Assembly (NCBI RefSeq): GCF_001718835.1
Contig: NZ_CP013443.1
Coordinates: 2,542,001 to 2,606,000 of the forward strand
Length of the DNA: 64,000 bases
Source: Burkholderia cepacia
GTDB lineage: Bacteria > Pseudomonadota > Gammaproteobacteria > Burkholderiales > Burkholderiaceae
Reading direction: 5' to 3'
Of this stretch, positions 1 through 8,626 are shown piece after piece. Made by a program: the position numbers and the translations under genes. The notes below the pieces were generated by a model that had not been told where the DNA came from, ran no database searches, and saw only the letters and a list, made by a program, of their open reading frames with translations. How positions within the stretch are numbered: the stretch's first letter is position 1; the number at the start of each line of letters is the position of its first letter.

Positions 1-1001
1 GGCTCGACGCCGAGATCGCGCGCGCTCTTCTGCAGGAAGTGGCGCGTGAGCAGCGCGATGTCCTCGCTGCGCTCGCGCAGCGGCGGCAGGCGCAGCCGGA
101 TCACGTTGAGCCGGTGGTAAAGGTCCTCGCGGAACAGGCCCTGCCGCACGCGCGATTCGAGATTCTGGTGCGTCGCGGCGATCACGCGCACGTTCGCGCG
201 CAGCGGGTTGTGCCCGCCGACCCGATAGAACTGCCCGTCCGACAGCACGCGCAACAGGCGCGTCTGCAGGTCGAACGGCATGTCGCCGATTTCGTCGAGG
301 AACAGCGTGCCGTTCTCGGCCTGCTCGAAGCGGCCCTGCCGCGTCGTCTGCGCGCCGGTGAACGCGCCGCGCTCATGGCCGAACAGCTCGGATTCGAGCA
401 GATCCTTCGGAATCGCCGCGGTGTTCAGCGCGATGAACGGCCCGTTCGCACGCGGGCTGTGACGGTGCAATGCACGCGCGACGAGCTCCTTGCCGGTGCC
501 CGATTCGCCGGTGATCAGCACGGTCGCGGCCGAGTGCGACAGGCGGCCGATCGCGCGGAACATGTCCTGCATCGCGGGCGCCTGGCCGAGCATCTCGGGC
601 GCCTCGGCCACGCGCTCGTCCTGCGGCACGCCGCCGCGCAGGCTTTCTTCCACCGCGCGGCGAATCAGCTCGACCGCCTTGTCGACGTCGAACGGCTTCG
701 CGAGATATTCGAACGCGCCGCCCTGGAACGCCGCGACGGCGCTGTCGAGATCGGAGAACGCCGTCATGATGATGACGGGCAGGCCCGGCAGGCGCTCGTG
801 CATCGCCTGCAGCAACTCGAGGCCCGAGCCGCCCGGCATCCGGATGTCGGATACGAGCACCTGCGGCGTCTCGTGGTCGAGCGCGGCCAGCGCGTCGCGC
901 ACGTTCGCGAAGCTCTTCGTCGCGAAGCTGTCCCGGGCGAGCGCCTTTTCAAGCACCCAGCGGATCGATTGGTCGTCGTCTACTATCCAGATCGGCTTCA
1001 T
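1..1001 (-). CDS. ntrC: Nitrogen regulation response regulator NtrC (3' end cut by window)
   Basis: Sigma-54-dependent activator of nitrogen assimilation genes, phosphorylated by NtrB. The visible part has an N-terminal receiver domain with the acidic pocket DDD at residues 8-10 and phospho-acceptor D52 in the VSDIRMPG context. The AAA+ core follows, with the GAFTGA loop that contacts sigma-54 and the FLDEIGD Walker B region. The C-terminal Fis-type HTH lies beyond base 1. The ATG at 1001 directly begins the conserved MKPIWIVDDD receiver start. It lies 46 bp downstream of ntrB in the same direction, so the two are co-transcribed. The identification is firm from the domains and the glnA-ntrB neighbourhood. 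Confidence 0.95.
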   Translation of the reverse strand, partial: MKPIWIVDDDQSIRWVLEKALARDSFATKSFANVRDALAALDHETPQVLVSDIRMPGGSGLELLQAMHERLPGLPVIIMTAFSDLDSAVAAFQGGAFEYLAKPFDVDKAVELIRRAVEESLRGGVPQDERVAEAPEMLGQAPAMQDMFRAIGRLSHSAATVLITGESGTGKELVARALHRHSPRANGPFIALNTAAIPKDLLESELFGHERGAFTGAQTTRQGRFEQAENGTLFLDEIGDMPFDLQTRLLRVLSDGQFYRVGGHNPLRANVRVIAATHQNLESRVRQGLFREDLYHRLNVIRLRLPPLRERSEDIALLTRHFLQKSARDLGVE

Positions 1002-1047
1002 AGGTCGGTCAGATATTGGTGAATCCGGTGAATCGCCATGCCGTCGC

Positions 1048-2190
1048 TCAATGATCGAGCGGCAGCAGGATCTGAAATTCGGTACGTCCGGGCCGGCTTT
1101 CGACCTCGATCGTCCCGTCGTGCTGCTGCACGAACGTCTGCGCGAGCGTCAGGCCGAGGCCGCTGCCGTCGTCGCGCCCGGACACGAGCGGATAGAAGAT
1201 CCGGTCGCGGATGTCTTCCGGGATGCCGGGTCCGTTGTCGATCACGTGCAAGTCCAGTGCCAGCCGGTACAGGCGCTTCGCGATCGTCACCTTGCGCGCG
1301 ATGCGCGTGCGCAACTCGATCTTCGCGTCGCCCTGCGCGATCCGTTCGCGCAGCGCCTGCGCCGCGTTGCGCACGATGTTGAGCAGCGCCTGGATCAGTT
1401 GCTCCTTGTCGCCGCGCAGGTCCGGCACGCTCACGTCGTAGTCGCGCTCGATCGTGAGCCCGCGCGGGAATTCCGCGAGCATCACCGCGCGCACGCGTTC
1501 GCAGACTTCATGAATGTTCACGTCGCCGACGATGTGCGGATGCCGGTGCGGCTCCAGCAACCGGTCGACGAGCGTCTGCAGGCGGTCGGACTCCTTGATG
1601 ATCACCTGCGTGTATTCGCGCAACTCGCCGCGCTCGCGCTCGCCGAGTTCGAATTCGAGCAGCTGGGCCGCGCCGCGAATGCCGCCGAGCGGGTTCTTGA
1701 TCTCGTGCGCGAGGTTGCGGATCAGCTGCTTGTTGACCGCGGTCAGGTCGTGGATGCGCTCCTCGCGATCGGTGCGCGACTGCCGTTCGTTCTCGAACAG
1801 CTCGACGAGCACGAAATCGGGCGCGGTCTCGAGGAAGCCGACGATCGCGTGCACGTGCAGCGGTTCGCGGCCGGGCCGGTCGAGCACGGTATCGAGGTGC
1901 GTCGCGTGAAAGCGTTCCTCGCCGATCGCGGTGATCGTCGACGCCAGTTCGTTCGCGTTCGGGAAAATCTCGCCCCACGGCCGCTGCGCGAGCTGCCGGC
2001 GCGAGATGTCGAGCATCGCCTCCGCGGAGGGGTTCGCGAACGCGATCCGCAGCGTCTTGCGGTCGAGCACGATCACGACCGTCGGCAGCGCTTCCAGCCC
2101 CGCCAGCAGGCCCGAGCGGGCGAGCCGCTCGTCGTCCGTCAGTCGCTCGGGCTGCCCCGTTTTCGCCTTGATCAGATTCTTCAGAACCAT
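1048..2190 (-). CDS. ntrB: Nitrogen regulation sensor histidine kinase NtrB
   Basis: Cytoplasmic sensor kinase/phosphatase that sets NtrC phosphorylation in response to PII signalling. It has an N-terminal PAS domain (about residues 30-130), an H-box with LAHEIKNPLGG in which H162 is the phospho-acceptor, an N-box, and ATP-lid motifs (DNGPGIPEDI and GSGLGL) near the C-terminus. No membrane segments are seen, as expected for NtrB. The ATG at 2190 is preferred; a TTG seven codons upstream is in frame, but neither has a strong ribosome site. It lies downstream of glnA behind a terminator-like hairpin and upstream of ntrC. Confidence 0.95.
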   Translation of the reverse strand: MVLKNLIKAKTGQPERLTDDERLARSGLLAGLEALPTVVIVLDRKTLRIAFANPSAEAMLDISRRQLAQRPWGEIFPNANELASTITAIGEERFHATHLDTVLDRPGREPLHVHAIVGFLETAPDFVLVELFENERQSRTDREERIHDLTAVNKQLIRNLAHEIKNPLGGIRGAAQLLEFELGERERGELREYTQVIIKESDRLQTLVDRLLEPHRHPHIVGDVNIHEVCERVRAVMLAEFPRGLTIERDYDVSVPDLRGDKEQLIQALLNIVRNAAQALRERIAQGDAKIELRTRIARKVTIAKRLYRLALDLHVIDNGPGIPEDIRDRIFYPLVSGRDDGSGLGLTLAQTFVQQHDGTIEVESRPGRTEFQILLPLDH

Positions 2191-2239
2191 CGCGTGCTTG
2201 TCGCGCCTCAACGGGCCAGAAAAGGAAAATCACCGGAAC

Positions 2240-2269
2240 AAAAAAGGGACGGCTGAACGCCGCCCCTTT
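2240..2269 (-). terminator. Rho-independent terminator/attenuator between glnA and ntrB
   Basis: On the minus strand the arms AAAGGGGCGGC and GCCGTCCCTTT pair (one G-U) around a five-base loop and are followed by a run of six T. It follows the glnA stop by about 80 bp and precedes ntrB by about 50 bp. glnA messages should mostly end here, with partial read-through into ntrBC, a common arrangement in enteric glnALG operons. Confidence 0.8.
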
Positions 2270-2349
2270 CAGACTCCGCCGCCCCCGCCGCCAGCCGCGC
2301 GGCGGGAACGAACCGGCAAGACGGCGCTGAATCGAAGCGCCATCGCCGA

Positions 2350-3765
2350 TTACAGCGAGTAGTACATCTCGAACTCGATCGGGTGCGTCGTCATGCGGAA
2401 CTTCGCCAGCTCCTGCTCCTTCAGCGCGAGGTACGCATCGATCATGCCGTCCGTGAACACGCCGCCGCGCGTCAGGAACTCGCGATCCTTGTCGAGCGCT
2501 TCGAGTGCCTGGTCGAGGCCCGCGCAGACGGTCGGGATCTTTGCATCCTCTTCCGGCGGCAGGTCGTACAGGTTCTTGTCCGCTGCTTCGCCCGGATGGA
2601 TCTTGTTCTGGATCCCGTCGAGGCCGGCCATCATCAGCGCCGTGAAGCACAGGTACGGGTTCGCCATCGGATCCGGGAAGCGCGTTTCGATACGGCGGCC
2701 CTTCGGGTTCGACACGTGCGGAATGCGGATCGATGCCGAACGGTTGCGCGCCGAGTACGCGAGCTTGACCGGTGCTTCGAAGTGCGGGACCAGACGCTTG
2801 TACGAGTTCGTCGTCGGGTTCGTGATCGCGTTCAGTGCACGGGCGTGCTTGATGATGCCGCCGATGTAGAACAGCGCCAGTTCCGACAGGCCGGCGTAGC
2901 CGTTGCCCGCGAACAGGTTCTGGCCGTCCTTCCAGATCGACTGGTGAACGTGCATGCCCGAACCGTTGTCGCCGACGACCGGCTTCGGCATGAACGTCGC
3001 CGTCTTGCCGTACGAGTGCGCGACGTTGTGGATGATGTACTTCGACCATTGCGTCCAGTCGGCGCGCTGCACCAGCGTCGAGAACTTCGTGCCGATTTCG
3101 TTCTGGCCCTGGCCCGCCACTTCGTGGTGGTGCACTTCGACCGGGATGCCGAGCTGTTCGAGCAGCAGGCACATTTCCGAACGCATGTCCTGGAACGTGT
3201 CGACCGGTGCGACCGGGAAGTAGCCGCCCTTCGTGCCCGGACGGTGGCCGGTGTTGCCGCCTTCGAATTCCTTGGCCGAAGACCACGGCGCTTCTTCCGA
3301 GTTGATCTTCACGAAGCAGCCCGACATGTCCGTGTTCCACTGGACCGAGTCGAAAATGAAGAATTCCGGTTCCGGACCGAAGTAGGCCGTGTCGCCGATG
3401 CCCGTGCTCTTCAGGTACGCTTCGCCGCGCTTCGCGAGCGAACGCGGATCGCGCTCGTAGCCCTTGCCGTCGGCCGGCTCGACCACGTCGCAGGTCAGCA
3501 CGAGGGTCGACTCTTCATAGAACGGGTCGACGAACGCGGCGTTCGGATCCGGCATGAGCAGCATGTCCGACGCCTCGATGCCCTTCCAGCCGGCGATCGA
3601 CGAGCCGTCGAATGCATGGCCGCTTTCGAACTTGTCTTCGTCAAACGCCGAAACCGGCACCGACACGTGCTGTTCCTTGCCGCGCGTATCCGTGAAGCGG
3701 AAATCGACAAACTTGACGTCCTCGTCCTTCACGAGCTGCATGACGTCGGCGACGGTTTTACTCAT
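2350..3765 (-). CDS. glnA: Glutamine synthetase, type I (GlnA)
   Basis: Makes glutamine from glutamate, ammonia and ATP; a cytoplasmic dodecamer and the main ammonia-assimilation enzyme. The 471-residue length fits GSI-beta. The beta-grasp domain holds the DGSSIAGWKGI signature, the ATP-binding KPVVGDNGSGMHVHQS motif is present, and the adenylylation tyrosine is Y400 in the NLYDLPPEE context, so activity is likely controlled by GlnE. The start has AGGAGAAGAGG just upstream. Transcription is probably driven by a sigma-54 promoter with NtrC sites upstream. ntrBC follow in the same direction. Confidence 0.98.
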   Translation of the reverse strand: MSKTVADVMQLVKDEDVKFVDFRFTDTRGKEQHVSVPVSAFDEDKFESGHAFDGSSIAGWKGIEASDMLLMPDPNAAFVDPFYEESTLVLTCDVVEPADGKGYERDPRSLAKRGEAYLKSTGIGDTAYFGPEPEFFIFDSVQWNTDMSGCFVKINSEEAPWSSAKEFEGGNTGHRPGTKGGYFPVAPVDTFQDMRSEMCLLLEQLGIPVEVHHHEVAGQGQNEIGTKFSTLVQRADWTQWSKYIIHNVAHSYGKTATFMPKPVVGDNGSGMHVHQSIWKDGQNLFAGNGYAGLSELALFYIGGIIKHARALNAITNPTTNSYKRLVPHFEAPVKLAYSARNRSASIRIPHVSNPKGRRIETRFPDPMANPYLCFTALMMAGLDGIQNKIHPGEAADKNLYDLPPEEDAKIPTVCAGLDQALEALDKDREFLTRGGVFTDGMIDAYLALKEQELAKFRMTTHPIEFEMYYSL

Positions 3766-3876
3766 AACCTCTTCTCCTGATTGAACAATTCCGGCGGACT
3801 GGGAACCGCCTCGTTTATCGAGCTGACCGGGGTCTTGCTTTGGCGCAGCGCGCCCCGATTCGACCGAATTCTATAT

Positions 3877-3892
3877 AGCAGCTTCCGTGCCA
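3877..3892 (-). promoter_or_regulatory. Sigma-54 (-24/-12) promoter of glnA
   Basis: The minus strand reads TGGCACGGAAGCTGCT. The -24 element TGGCACG is perfect and the -12 GC is ten bases after the GG, against the consensus TGGCACGNNNNTTGCW. The start site would be near 3865, giving a leader of about 100 nt to the glnA ATG at 3765. Confidence 0.8.
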
Positions 3893-3980
3893 CCTTTGCG
3901 AACGACGGGCGCAAATCGCGCCGGGGCTCGCCGCGACGGCGCTACGCCGCGCAATTTCGGGGCCTTGCCGGTTCATCGCA

Positions 3981-3997
3981 GGCACCCAGATGGTGCA
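3981..3997. promoter_or_regulatory. NtrC enhancer site 1
   Basis: GCACC, five bases, GGTGC form a perfect dyad matching the NtrC consensus TGCACC-N5-GGTGCA apart from the outermost base on one side. It lies about 105 bp upstream of the sigma-54 promoter. Confidence 0.7.
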
Positions 3998-4050
3998 CCC
4001 CATCGTGCGCGGCATCCCGAATGAATCATTATGGTGCATTTCACGCATTT

Positions 4051-4067
4051 TGCACCCTTTTGGTGAG
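4051..4067. promoter_or_regulatory. NtrC enhancer site 2
   Basis: TGCACCCTTTTGGTGAG matches TGCACC-N5-GGTGCA at ten of twelve consensus bases. It is centred about 70 bp from site 1 and 175 bp upstream of the promoter. A lone half-site GGTGCA at 4033-4038 sits between the two. Confidence 0.6.
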
Positions 4068-4161
4068 CACGCGCGCCGTGCACGGGCCGCGTGGCGCACG
4101 GGCATCGCGCGGCAGGCGGCGCGCTAGAATGTTCGTTTGACCGATACGGAGACTCCCTGCC

Positions 4162-4626
4162 ATGAGTACGCTCGACCAGCTTTACGCGAAGGCCGACGAA
4201 CGCCGCGCCCAAGGCGCGCTCAACTACGCCGGGGCGCTGCTGCCGGCCGAAGCCTTCGAACTGCTGCAGCTCGATCCGTCGGCGCGCCTCGTCGACGTGC
4301 GCACCCGCGCCGAACTCGACTGGATCGGCCGCCCGCTCGTCGGCGACGGCCAGTACCTGCACCTCGAATGGACGCGCTACCCGGGCGGCGTGCCGAACGC
4401 CGAATTCGTCAACGAGCTCAAGGCGGCCGTCGAACCCGGCACACCGGTGCTGTTCCTGTGCCGCAGCGCCGCGCGCTCGAAGCTCGCCGCGGTCGCCTCC
4501 ACGCAGGCCGGATTCACGAAGGCGTTCGACCTGCTCGAAGGCTTCGAGGGTGCGAAGGACGCCGAAGGCCACCGCAAGACGGTCGACGGCTGGTGCTTCC
4601 GGAAACTGCCGTGGATCGGCGCCTGA
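4162..4626 (+). CDS. Rhodanese-like domain protein
   Basis: Probable sulfurtransferase or rhodanese-fold protein. It has a single rhodanese domain of 154 residues with the CH2A-like LVDVRTRAELDW segment (residues 43-54) and the active loop CRSAARS, in which C100 is the expected persulfide-carrying cysteine. No signal peptide is seen, so it is likely cytoplasmic. The ATG has GGAG nine bases upstream. It is transcribed away from glnA and converges on the CinA-like gene. The physiological substrate cannot be read from sequence. Confidence 0.85.
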   Translation: MSTLDQLYAKADERRAQGALNYAGALLPAEAFELLQLDPSARLVDVRTRAELDWIGRPLVGDGQYLHLEWTRYPGGVPNAEFVNELKAAVEPGTPVLFLCRSAARSKLAAVASTQAGFTKAFDLLEGFEGAKDAEGHRKTVDGWCFRKLPWIGA

Positions 4627-4723
4627 CGGCGCACGCGCGCCGCCTGCGTCACCGTCGAGCCGGGCGATGACATGCCGATGACGGGCCGCGTTGGTGAACG
4701 ACTGCGGCCCGTTGCGTTCCCGC

Positions 4724-5542
4724 TTACGACGCGCGCGTCACTTCGGGCTCGACGACGTCGCCGCCGAGCAGGTGCACGCCTTCGCGCAGCTTCACGTACG
4801 CGGCCGCGACCGCTTCCGGCTCGCCCTTCACACCGAGGTCGATGTGACGGCGCGCGTAGATCCCGCCGCGCTCCGCATCGCCCACGCTCGGCAGGCTGAA
4901 CACGCGCACGCCCGGGAAATCGCGCTCGATGCGCTCCATCAGCGGCGTGAGCGTCGATTCCGGCAGCTCGAACACGTACAGCGAGCGCTCCGCGTGCGGC
5001 GTCGCGTGATGCAGGTGCGCGTACTTCGTATCGAGCACCCATTCGATCATCGGCCACGCCATCACCGGGAAGCCCGGCACGAAATGCAGGTCGCCGACCG
5101 AGAAACCGGGAATGCGGTTGTAGCCGTTCGGGATGATCGTCGCGCCCACCGGAAACACGCCCATGTTGAAGCGGTGCTGATTCTCCGGGGAATCGAAATC
5201 GACCGGTGTGGCCGGGTCGGTGTGCGTTTCGCGGATCCGCTCCGAAATCAGCACCTTCGCTTCCGGATGCAGCTCGAGCGGCACGCCGAGCGCGGCGGCC
5301 GCGCACTGGCGCGTGTGGTCGTCCGGCGTCGCGCCGATCCCGCCCGTCGAGAACACGATGTCGCCCGACGCGATCGCACGCGCGAGCGTCGCCGTGATGC
5401 GCGCCGGATCGTCGCCGACGTATTCGGCCCAGTCGAGCGCGAGGCCGCGTGCGCCGAGCAGCTCGATGACCTTCGCCAGATGCTTGTCCTGCCGGCGGCC
5501 CGAAAGGATTTCGTCGCCGATGATGATGATGCCGATGCTCAT
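4724..5542 (-). CDS. CinA-like molybdopterin-binding (MoaB/Mog fold) domain protein
   Basis: A 272-residue cytoplasmic protein carrying the MoCF_biosynth fold found in the N-terminal half of CinA. The motifs IGDEILSGRRQDKH at the start and STGGIGATPDDHT in the middle are typical. It lacks the C-terminal nicotinamide-nucleotide amidase domain of full CinA, so a role in damaged-nucleotide or competence functions is only inferred. The start ATG overlaps the stop of the upstream EI24 gene (ATGA), so translation is likely coupled. Confidence 0.85.
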   Translation of the reverse strand: MSIGIIIIGDEILSGRRQDKHLAKVIELLGARGLALDWAEYVGDDPARITATLARAIASGDIVFSTGGIGATPDDHTRQCAAAALGVPLELHPEAKVLISERIRETHTDPATPVDFDSPENQHRFNMGVFPVGATIIPNGYNRIPGFSVGDLHFVPGFPVMAWPMIEWVLDTKYAHLHHATPHAERSLYVFELPESTLTPLMERIERDFPGVRVFSLPSVGDAERGGIYARRHIDLGVKGEPEAVAAAYVKLREGVHLLGGDVVEPEVTRAS

Positions 5543-6366
5543 GCCTGCCCCATGTCGATTGCGGTGGCGCGCGAACTCGCACGCAGGTCCTCCAGCGCGC
5601 GCAGGCAGTAATGCCCGAACCACAGCGCCGAGAAGACGAGGATGAAAGCGTAAACCCAGATCATGGCCGCCGCGACGAACGGGAACAGCACCATCATCCA
5701 GACCGACGATACCCACACGAAGGTCGGCACGGTGCCGAGCAGCCCGGTCGCGACGCCGATGCCGATCAGCGGCCAGCGGTGCCGCCGCACGAGCGCCCGG
5801 CGCTCGTCGCGGCTCGCGTGCAGCGCGAGCGCGTCATAGGTCATCACCCGGTACGTGAGCCAGCCCCAGATCACCGGCGGCAGCAGCGCGAAGAACGGCG
5901 GAATCAGCCACAGCGGGATCGTGACGACCAGCACGACGACGCCGGCCAGTGCCGCCCCCAGCGAATTGAACACGCTGCCGAAGAAGGTGCCGCCGCGCTT
6001 CGGCTCGAGCGCCGCGAACTGCCGGTTCGACAGGTGCTTGATCACGACCGGCATCGAAATCGTCGCGATCAGCAACAGCACGGTCAGCACGATCAGCGGA
6101 ATCGCGAGCGACACGACCACGAACGGCGCGACGACCGCATGCAGCTGCGACATGCCGATCGCGTCGAACGCGCGGTACAGCATGGCCGTCAGCACGAAGC
6201 CGTCGAGTGCGCCGCGTGCGAGGTCCAGCAGCGTCTGCCACGAGAACCACAGCACGACGCCCCACAGGACGGCCGAGACGACAAACGGCATCAGGGTGAG
6301 CCAGAGCATGCGCGGATGCAGTGCGCTCGCCAATGCCCGGACGAAGGAACGCAGCAAGTCGTTCAT
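5539..6366 (-). CDS. EI24-domain integral membrane protein (CysZ-like superfamily)
   Basis: A 275-residue inner-membrane protein with about six hydrophobic segments (near 22-42, 78-104, 140-165, 168-185, 205-225 and 232-260). This matches the EI24/CysZ superfamily, which includes sulfate permeases; sulfate transport is not established here. The ATG at 6366 starts MNDLLRSFVRALA, followed by the first membrane segment. It overlaps the CinA-like gene by 4 bp. A strong hairpin separates it from the hydroxylase gene upstream. Confidence 0.85.
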   Translation of the reverse strand: MNDLLRSFVRALASALHPRMLWLTLMPFVVSAVLWGVVLWFSWQTLLDLARGALDGFVLTAMLYRAFDAIGMSQLHAVVAPFVVVSLAIPLIVLTVLLLIATISMPVVIKHLSNRQFAALEPKRGGTFFGSVFNSLGAALAGVVVLVVTIPLWLIPPFFALLPPVIWGWLTYRVMTYDALALHASRDERRALVRRHRWPLIGIGVATGLLGTVPTFVWVSSVWMMVLFPFVAAAMIWVYAFILVFSALWFGHYCLRALEDLRASSRATAIDMGQA

Positions 6367-6406
6367 GCGAGCCTGTATCGACGGAGAAAAACGGGGAAAG
6401 GATAAA

Positions 6407-6448
6407 CCACGCGGCCCGCATGCGCCAAAGCACATGCGGGCCGCGTGG
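6407..6448 (-). terminator. Terminator-like hairpin after the hydroxylase gene
   Basis: Perfect 16-bp arms (6407-6422 and 6433-6448) enclose a 10-base loop. Read leftwards, the stem is followed by TTTATCCTTT, a weak U-rich tail. It may end the propeller-hydroxylase transcript before the EI24 gene. Confidence 0.6.
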
Positions 6449-6476
6449 GAGAGCCGCTCAACGTGGGAAGGCCGGA

Positions 6477-7451
6477 TCAGGCCGACGCCGCGCCGCGCTT
6501 GGCGGGGAACAGGCGCCGGAAGATCCGCACGAACGCGAGGCCGTGCTGCGCCCAGAAGCCGTCGCCGTAGGACACGCCCTCGACCTGGTCGCGGATGCCG
6601 GTCGGCTCGACCGTACGGTTCCACGACGCGGTGCCGAACATCATGTCCCACCACGGGAACAGCACGCCGAAGTTGCAGCCGTACTTCGTGCCTTCGTGGC
6701 CGTAGCCGACCGCATGGTGGCGCCGATGGAAGATCGGGCTCACGAACAGGCGCTCGCCGAGCCAGCCGAACGACAGCCGCGCATTCGTGTGCTGAATGCT
6801 CTGCATGAAGTTGGTGAACGCGGTCAGCACGACGAACTGCGACGGCGTCACGCCGATCACGAGCGCGATCGCCGCGAAGAAGCACGACTGGATCACGTCG
6901 TCGAGCACGTGGTTGCGGTCGTCGCACCACAGCGACATCTGGCGCTGGCTGTGATGCACGGCGTGCAGTTCCCACCAGATGCCGAACTTGTGCTGCCAGC
7001 GGTGATACCAGTAGCCGGCGAAATCGAGCACGACGAGATAGATCGCGAACGCGACGATCGGCTTCGAGGTCACGCCCGGCCACAGGTAGTCGAGGTTGAC
7101 GTTCGCGACCCCGTGCAGGCGCAGCCACGCCTGGAAGTTGTCGAACAGCGGCTGCAGCGCGAAGAAGAAGAACAGCGAATAGATGCCGAGCTTCGCGATC
7201 GCGGTGTAGATCACGTCGACCCGCACGGCACGGCGGTTCGTCCAGCGCTCGACGGGCAGCAGCGCCTCGAGCGGGCGCAGCAGCACGAACATCAGCACCA
7301 TCTGCAGCGCGCCGACGATCACCCAGTACAGCGCGTCGTAGGTGTCCTCGTCATAGTCCATCAGGTTGAACTTGAAGAGGAGCGGCTGCACGACGTCGAC
7401 GTACAGCCAGGTCTGGATGTCCGATACGAACGCATCGATCAGGTGCAGCAT
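6477..7451 (-). CDS. Sterol desaturase/fatty acid hydroxylase superfamily membrane protein
   Basis: Di-iron membrane hydroxylase of 324 residues. The three histidine clusters of the family are visible: HRWQH, HAVHH and HRRHH. They are set among hydrophobic segments near residues 42-62, 85-105, 135-155 and 190-215. Such enzymes hydroxylate or desaturate lipids using oxygen; the substrate is unknown. It begins 16 bp after the stop of the beta-propeller gene, suggesting one operon and perhaps a shared periplasmic or membrane role. Confidence 0.9.
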   Translation of the reverse strand: MLHLIDAFVSDIQTWLYVDVVQPLLFKFNLMDYDEDTYDALYWVIVGALQMVLMFVLLRPLEALLPVERWTNRRAVRVDVIYTAIAKLGIYSLFFFFALQPLFDNFQAWLRLHGVANVNLDYLWPGVTSKPIVAFAIYLVVLDFAGYWYHRWQHKFGIWWELHAVHHSQRQMSLWCDDRNHVLDDVIQSCFFAAIALVIGVTPSQFVVLTAFTNFMQSIQHTNARLSFGWLGERLFVSPIFHRRHHAVGYGHEGTKYGCNFGVLFPWWDMMFGTASWNRTVEPTGIRDQVEGVSYGDGFWAQHGLAFVRIFRRLFPAKRGAASA

Positions 7452-7467
7452 CGTTCGCCCCCGCCCG

Positions 7468-8457
7468 TCACGCGCCGTTCGCGGCGCGCCACGGCGCGCG
7501 GTCGTAGAAGTAGATCCCGTGCGGCGAACGGCCGACGGCGATCGTCTGCACCAGCTTGCGCGACGCCAGGTCGATGATCCCGACCTTCTTCGCGAAGCGG
7601 AACGTCACCCACAGCGTCTTCTTGTCGGCGGACAACTCCATGTCGTCCGGGCCCGGCAGCAGGCCGGTGATGTCGCCGACGTTGGTGAGCGTGTTCTCGT
7701 CGATGATGCTGATCGTGTTCGCGACCCGGTTCGTCACCGCGACGTGCGTGCCGTCGGCGAGCGAACGGAAGTTGTGCGCGCCCTTGCCGGTGTAGATCTG
7801 CTTGACGACCTTCTGGTTGCGCCAGTCGACCACCGCGACGTAATCCGCGCCCGTCATCCCGACGAGCAGGTACTTGTCGTCCGGCGTGAGCCACAGGCCG
7901 GCCGGCACCTTGCCGACCTTCATCTTCCACTTGACCGTCTGCGTCGGCAGGTCGATCGCCGCGATCTCGCCGGACACCTGCAGCGACACGAGCAGCGTCT
8001 TGCTGTCCTTCGTGAACGCGAGGTGGCTCGGCATGACTTCGAGCGGCACGCGCTTCACGAGCTTCAGGTCGCGGCCGTCGTAGCCGTAGATGTCGACGCG
8101 GTCGAGGCGCAGGCCGGCGGCCGCGAACCACTTGCGGTCGGGCGAGAAGCCGAGCTGGTAAGGATCGTCGATCCCCTCGACGGTGCGCTGCAGCTTGCCC
8201 GTCTTCGGATCGAGGAACATCAGGCTGTTCGAGACCGAATTTGCAACGATCAGCGACGAATTGTCGGGCGTTGCCATCAGGTGGTGCGGTTCCTTGCCGG
8301 TCGGCATCGTGCCGACGACCTGACGCGTCTGCTGGTCGATCAGGGAAAGCGTCGCTTCGGCCGAATTGAGGATGATCACGTTATTCGCGTGGGCGGCGGG
8401 CGCCAGCACGGCGGCGGCCAGCGCGAGCGTGCGGCCGAGGGAAAGGAAAGTGCGCAT
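7468..8457 (-). CDS. Secreted YVTN-type beta-propeller protein
   Basis: A 329-residue protein with a signal peptide (residues 1-24, cleavage after AAHA) followed by repeated propeller blades with YVTN-like segments such as SLIVANSVSNSLMFLDP and HVAVTNRVANTISIID. It probably forms a seven-bladed periplasmic propeller. The family includes surface-layer-like and PQQ-associated proteins; no catalytic residues are apparent. It is first in a two-gene unit with the hydroxylase. An ATG at 8457 begins the signal peptide directly. Confidence 0.85.
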   Translation of the reverse strand: MRTFLSLGRTLALAAAVLAPAAHANNVIILNSAEATLSLIDQQTRQVVGTMPTGKEPHHLMATPDNSSLIVANSVSNSLMFLDPKTGKLQRTVEGIDDPYQLGFSPDRKWFAAAGLRLDRVDIYGYDGRDLKLVKRVPLEVMPSHLAFTKDSKTLLVSLQVSGEIAAIDLPTQTVKWKMKVGKVPAGLWLTPDDKYLLVGMTGADYVAVVDWRNQKVVKQIYTGKGAHNFRSLADGTHVAVTNRVANTISIIDENTLTNVGDITGLLPGPDDMELSADKKTLWVTFRFAKKVGIIDLASRKLVQTIAVGRSPHGIYFYDRAPWRAANGA

Positions 8458-8626
8458 GAAGACTCACGTCGTGGAACAAGCGTCATTGTAAAACGGACGA
8501 CCGCCCCCGCCGGTTGACGGAAACGGACGTTGCGCCACTTCGACGCAGGGCCGGCGGCGGCGTTCCCGCGCGCGCGAAAGATTCCCGCGCGGGGCGCGCC
8601 GCCGGCCGGCGGCCGGGACTAAACAC

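Noticed and set aside
4681..4712. A terminator after the rhodanese gene
   Set aside because: The 9-bp arms ACGGGCCGC and GCGGCCCGT pair well, but there is no T-run on either side and the loop is 14 bases.
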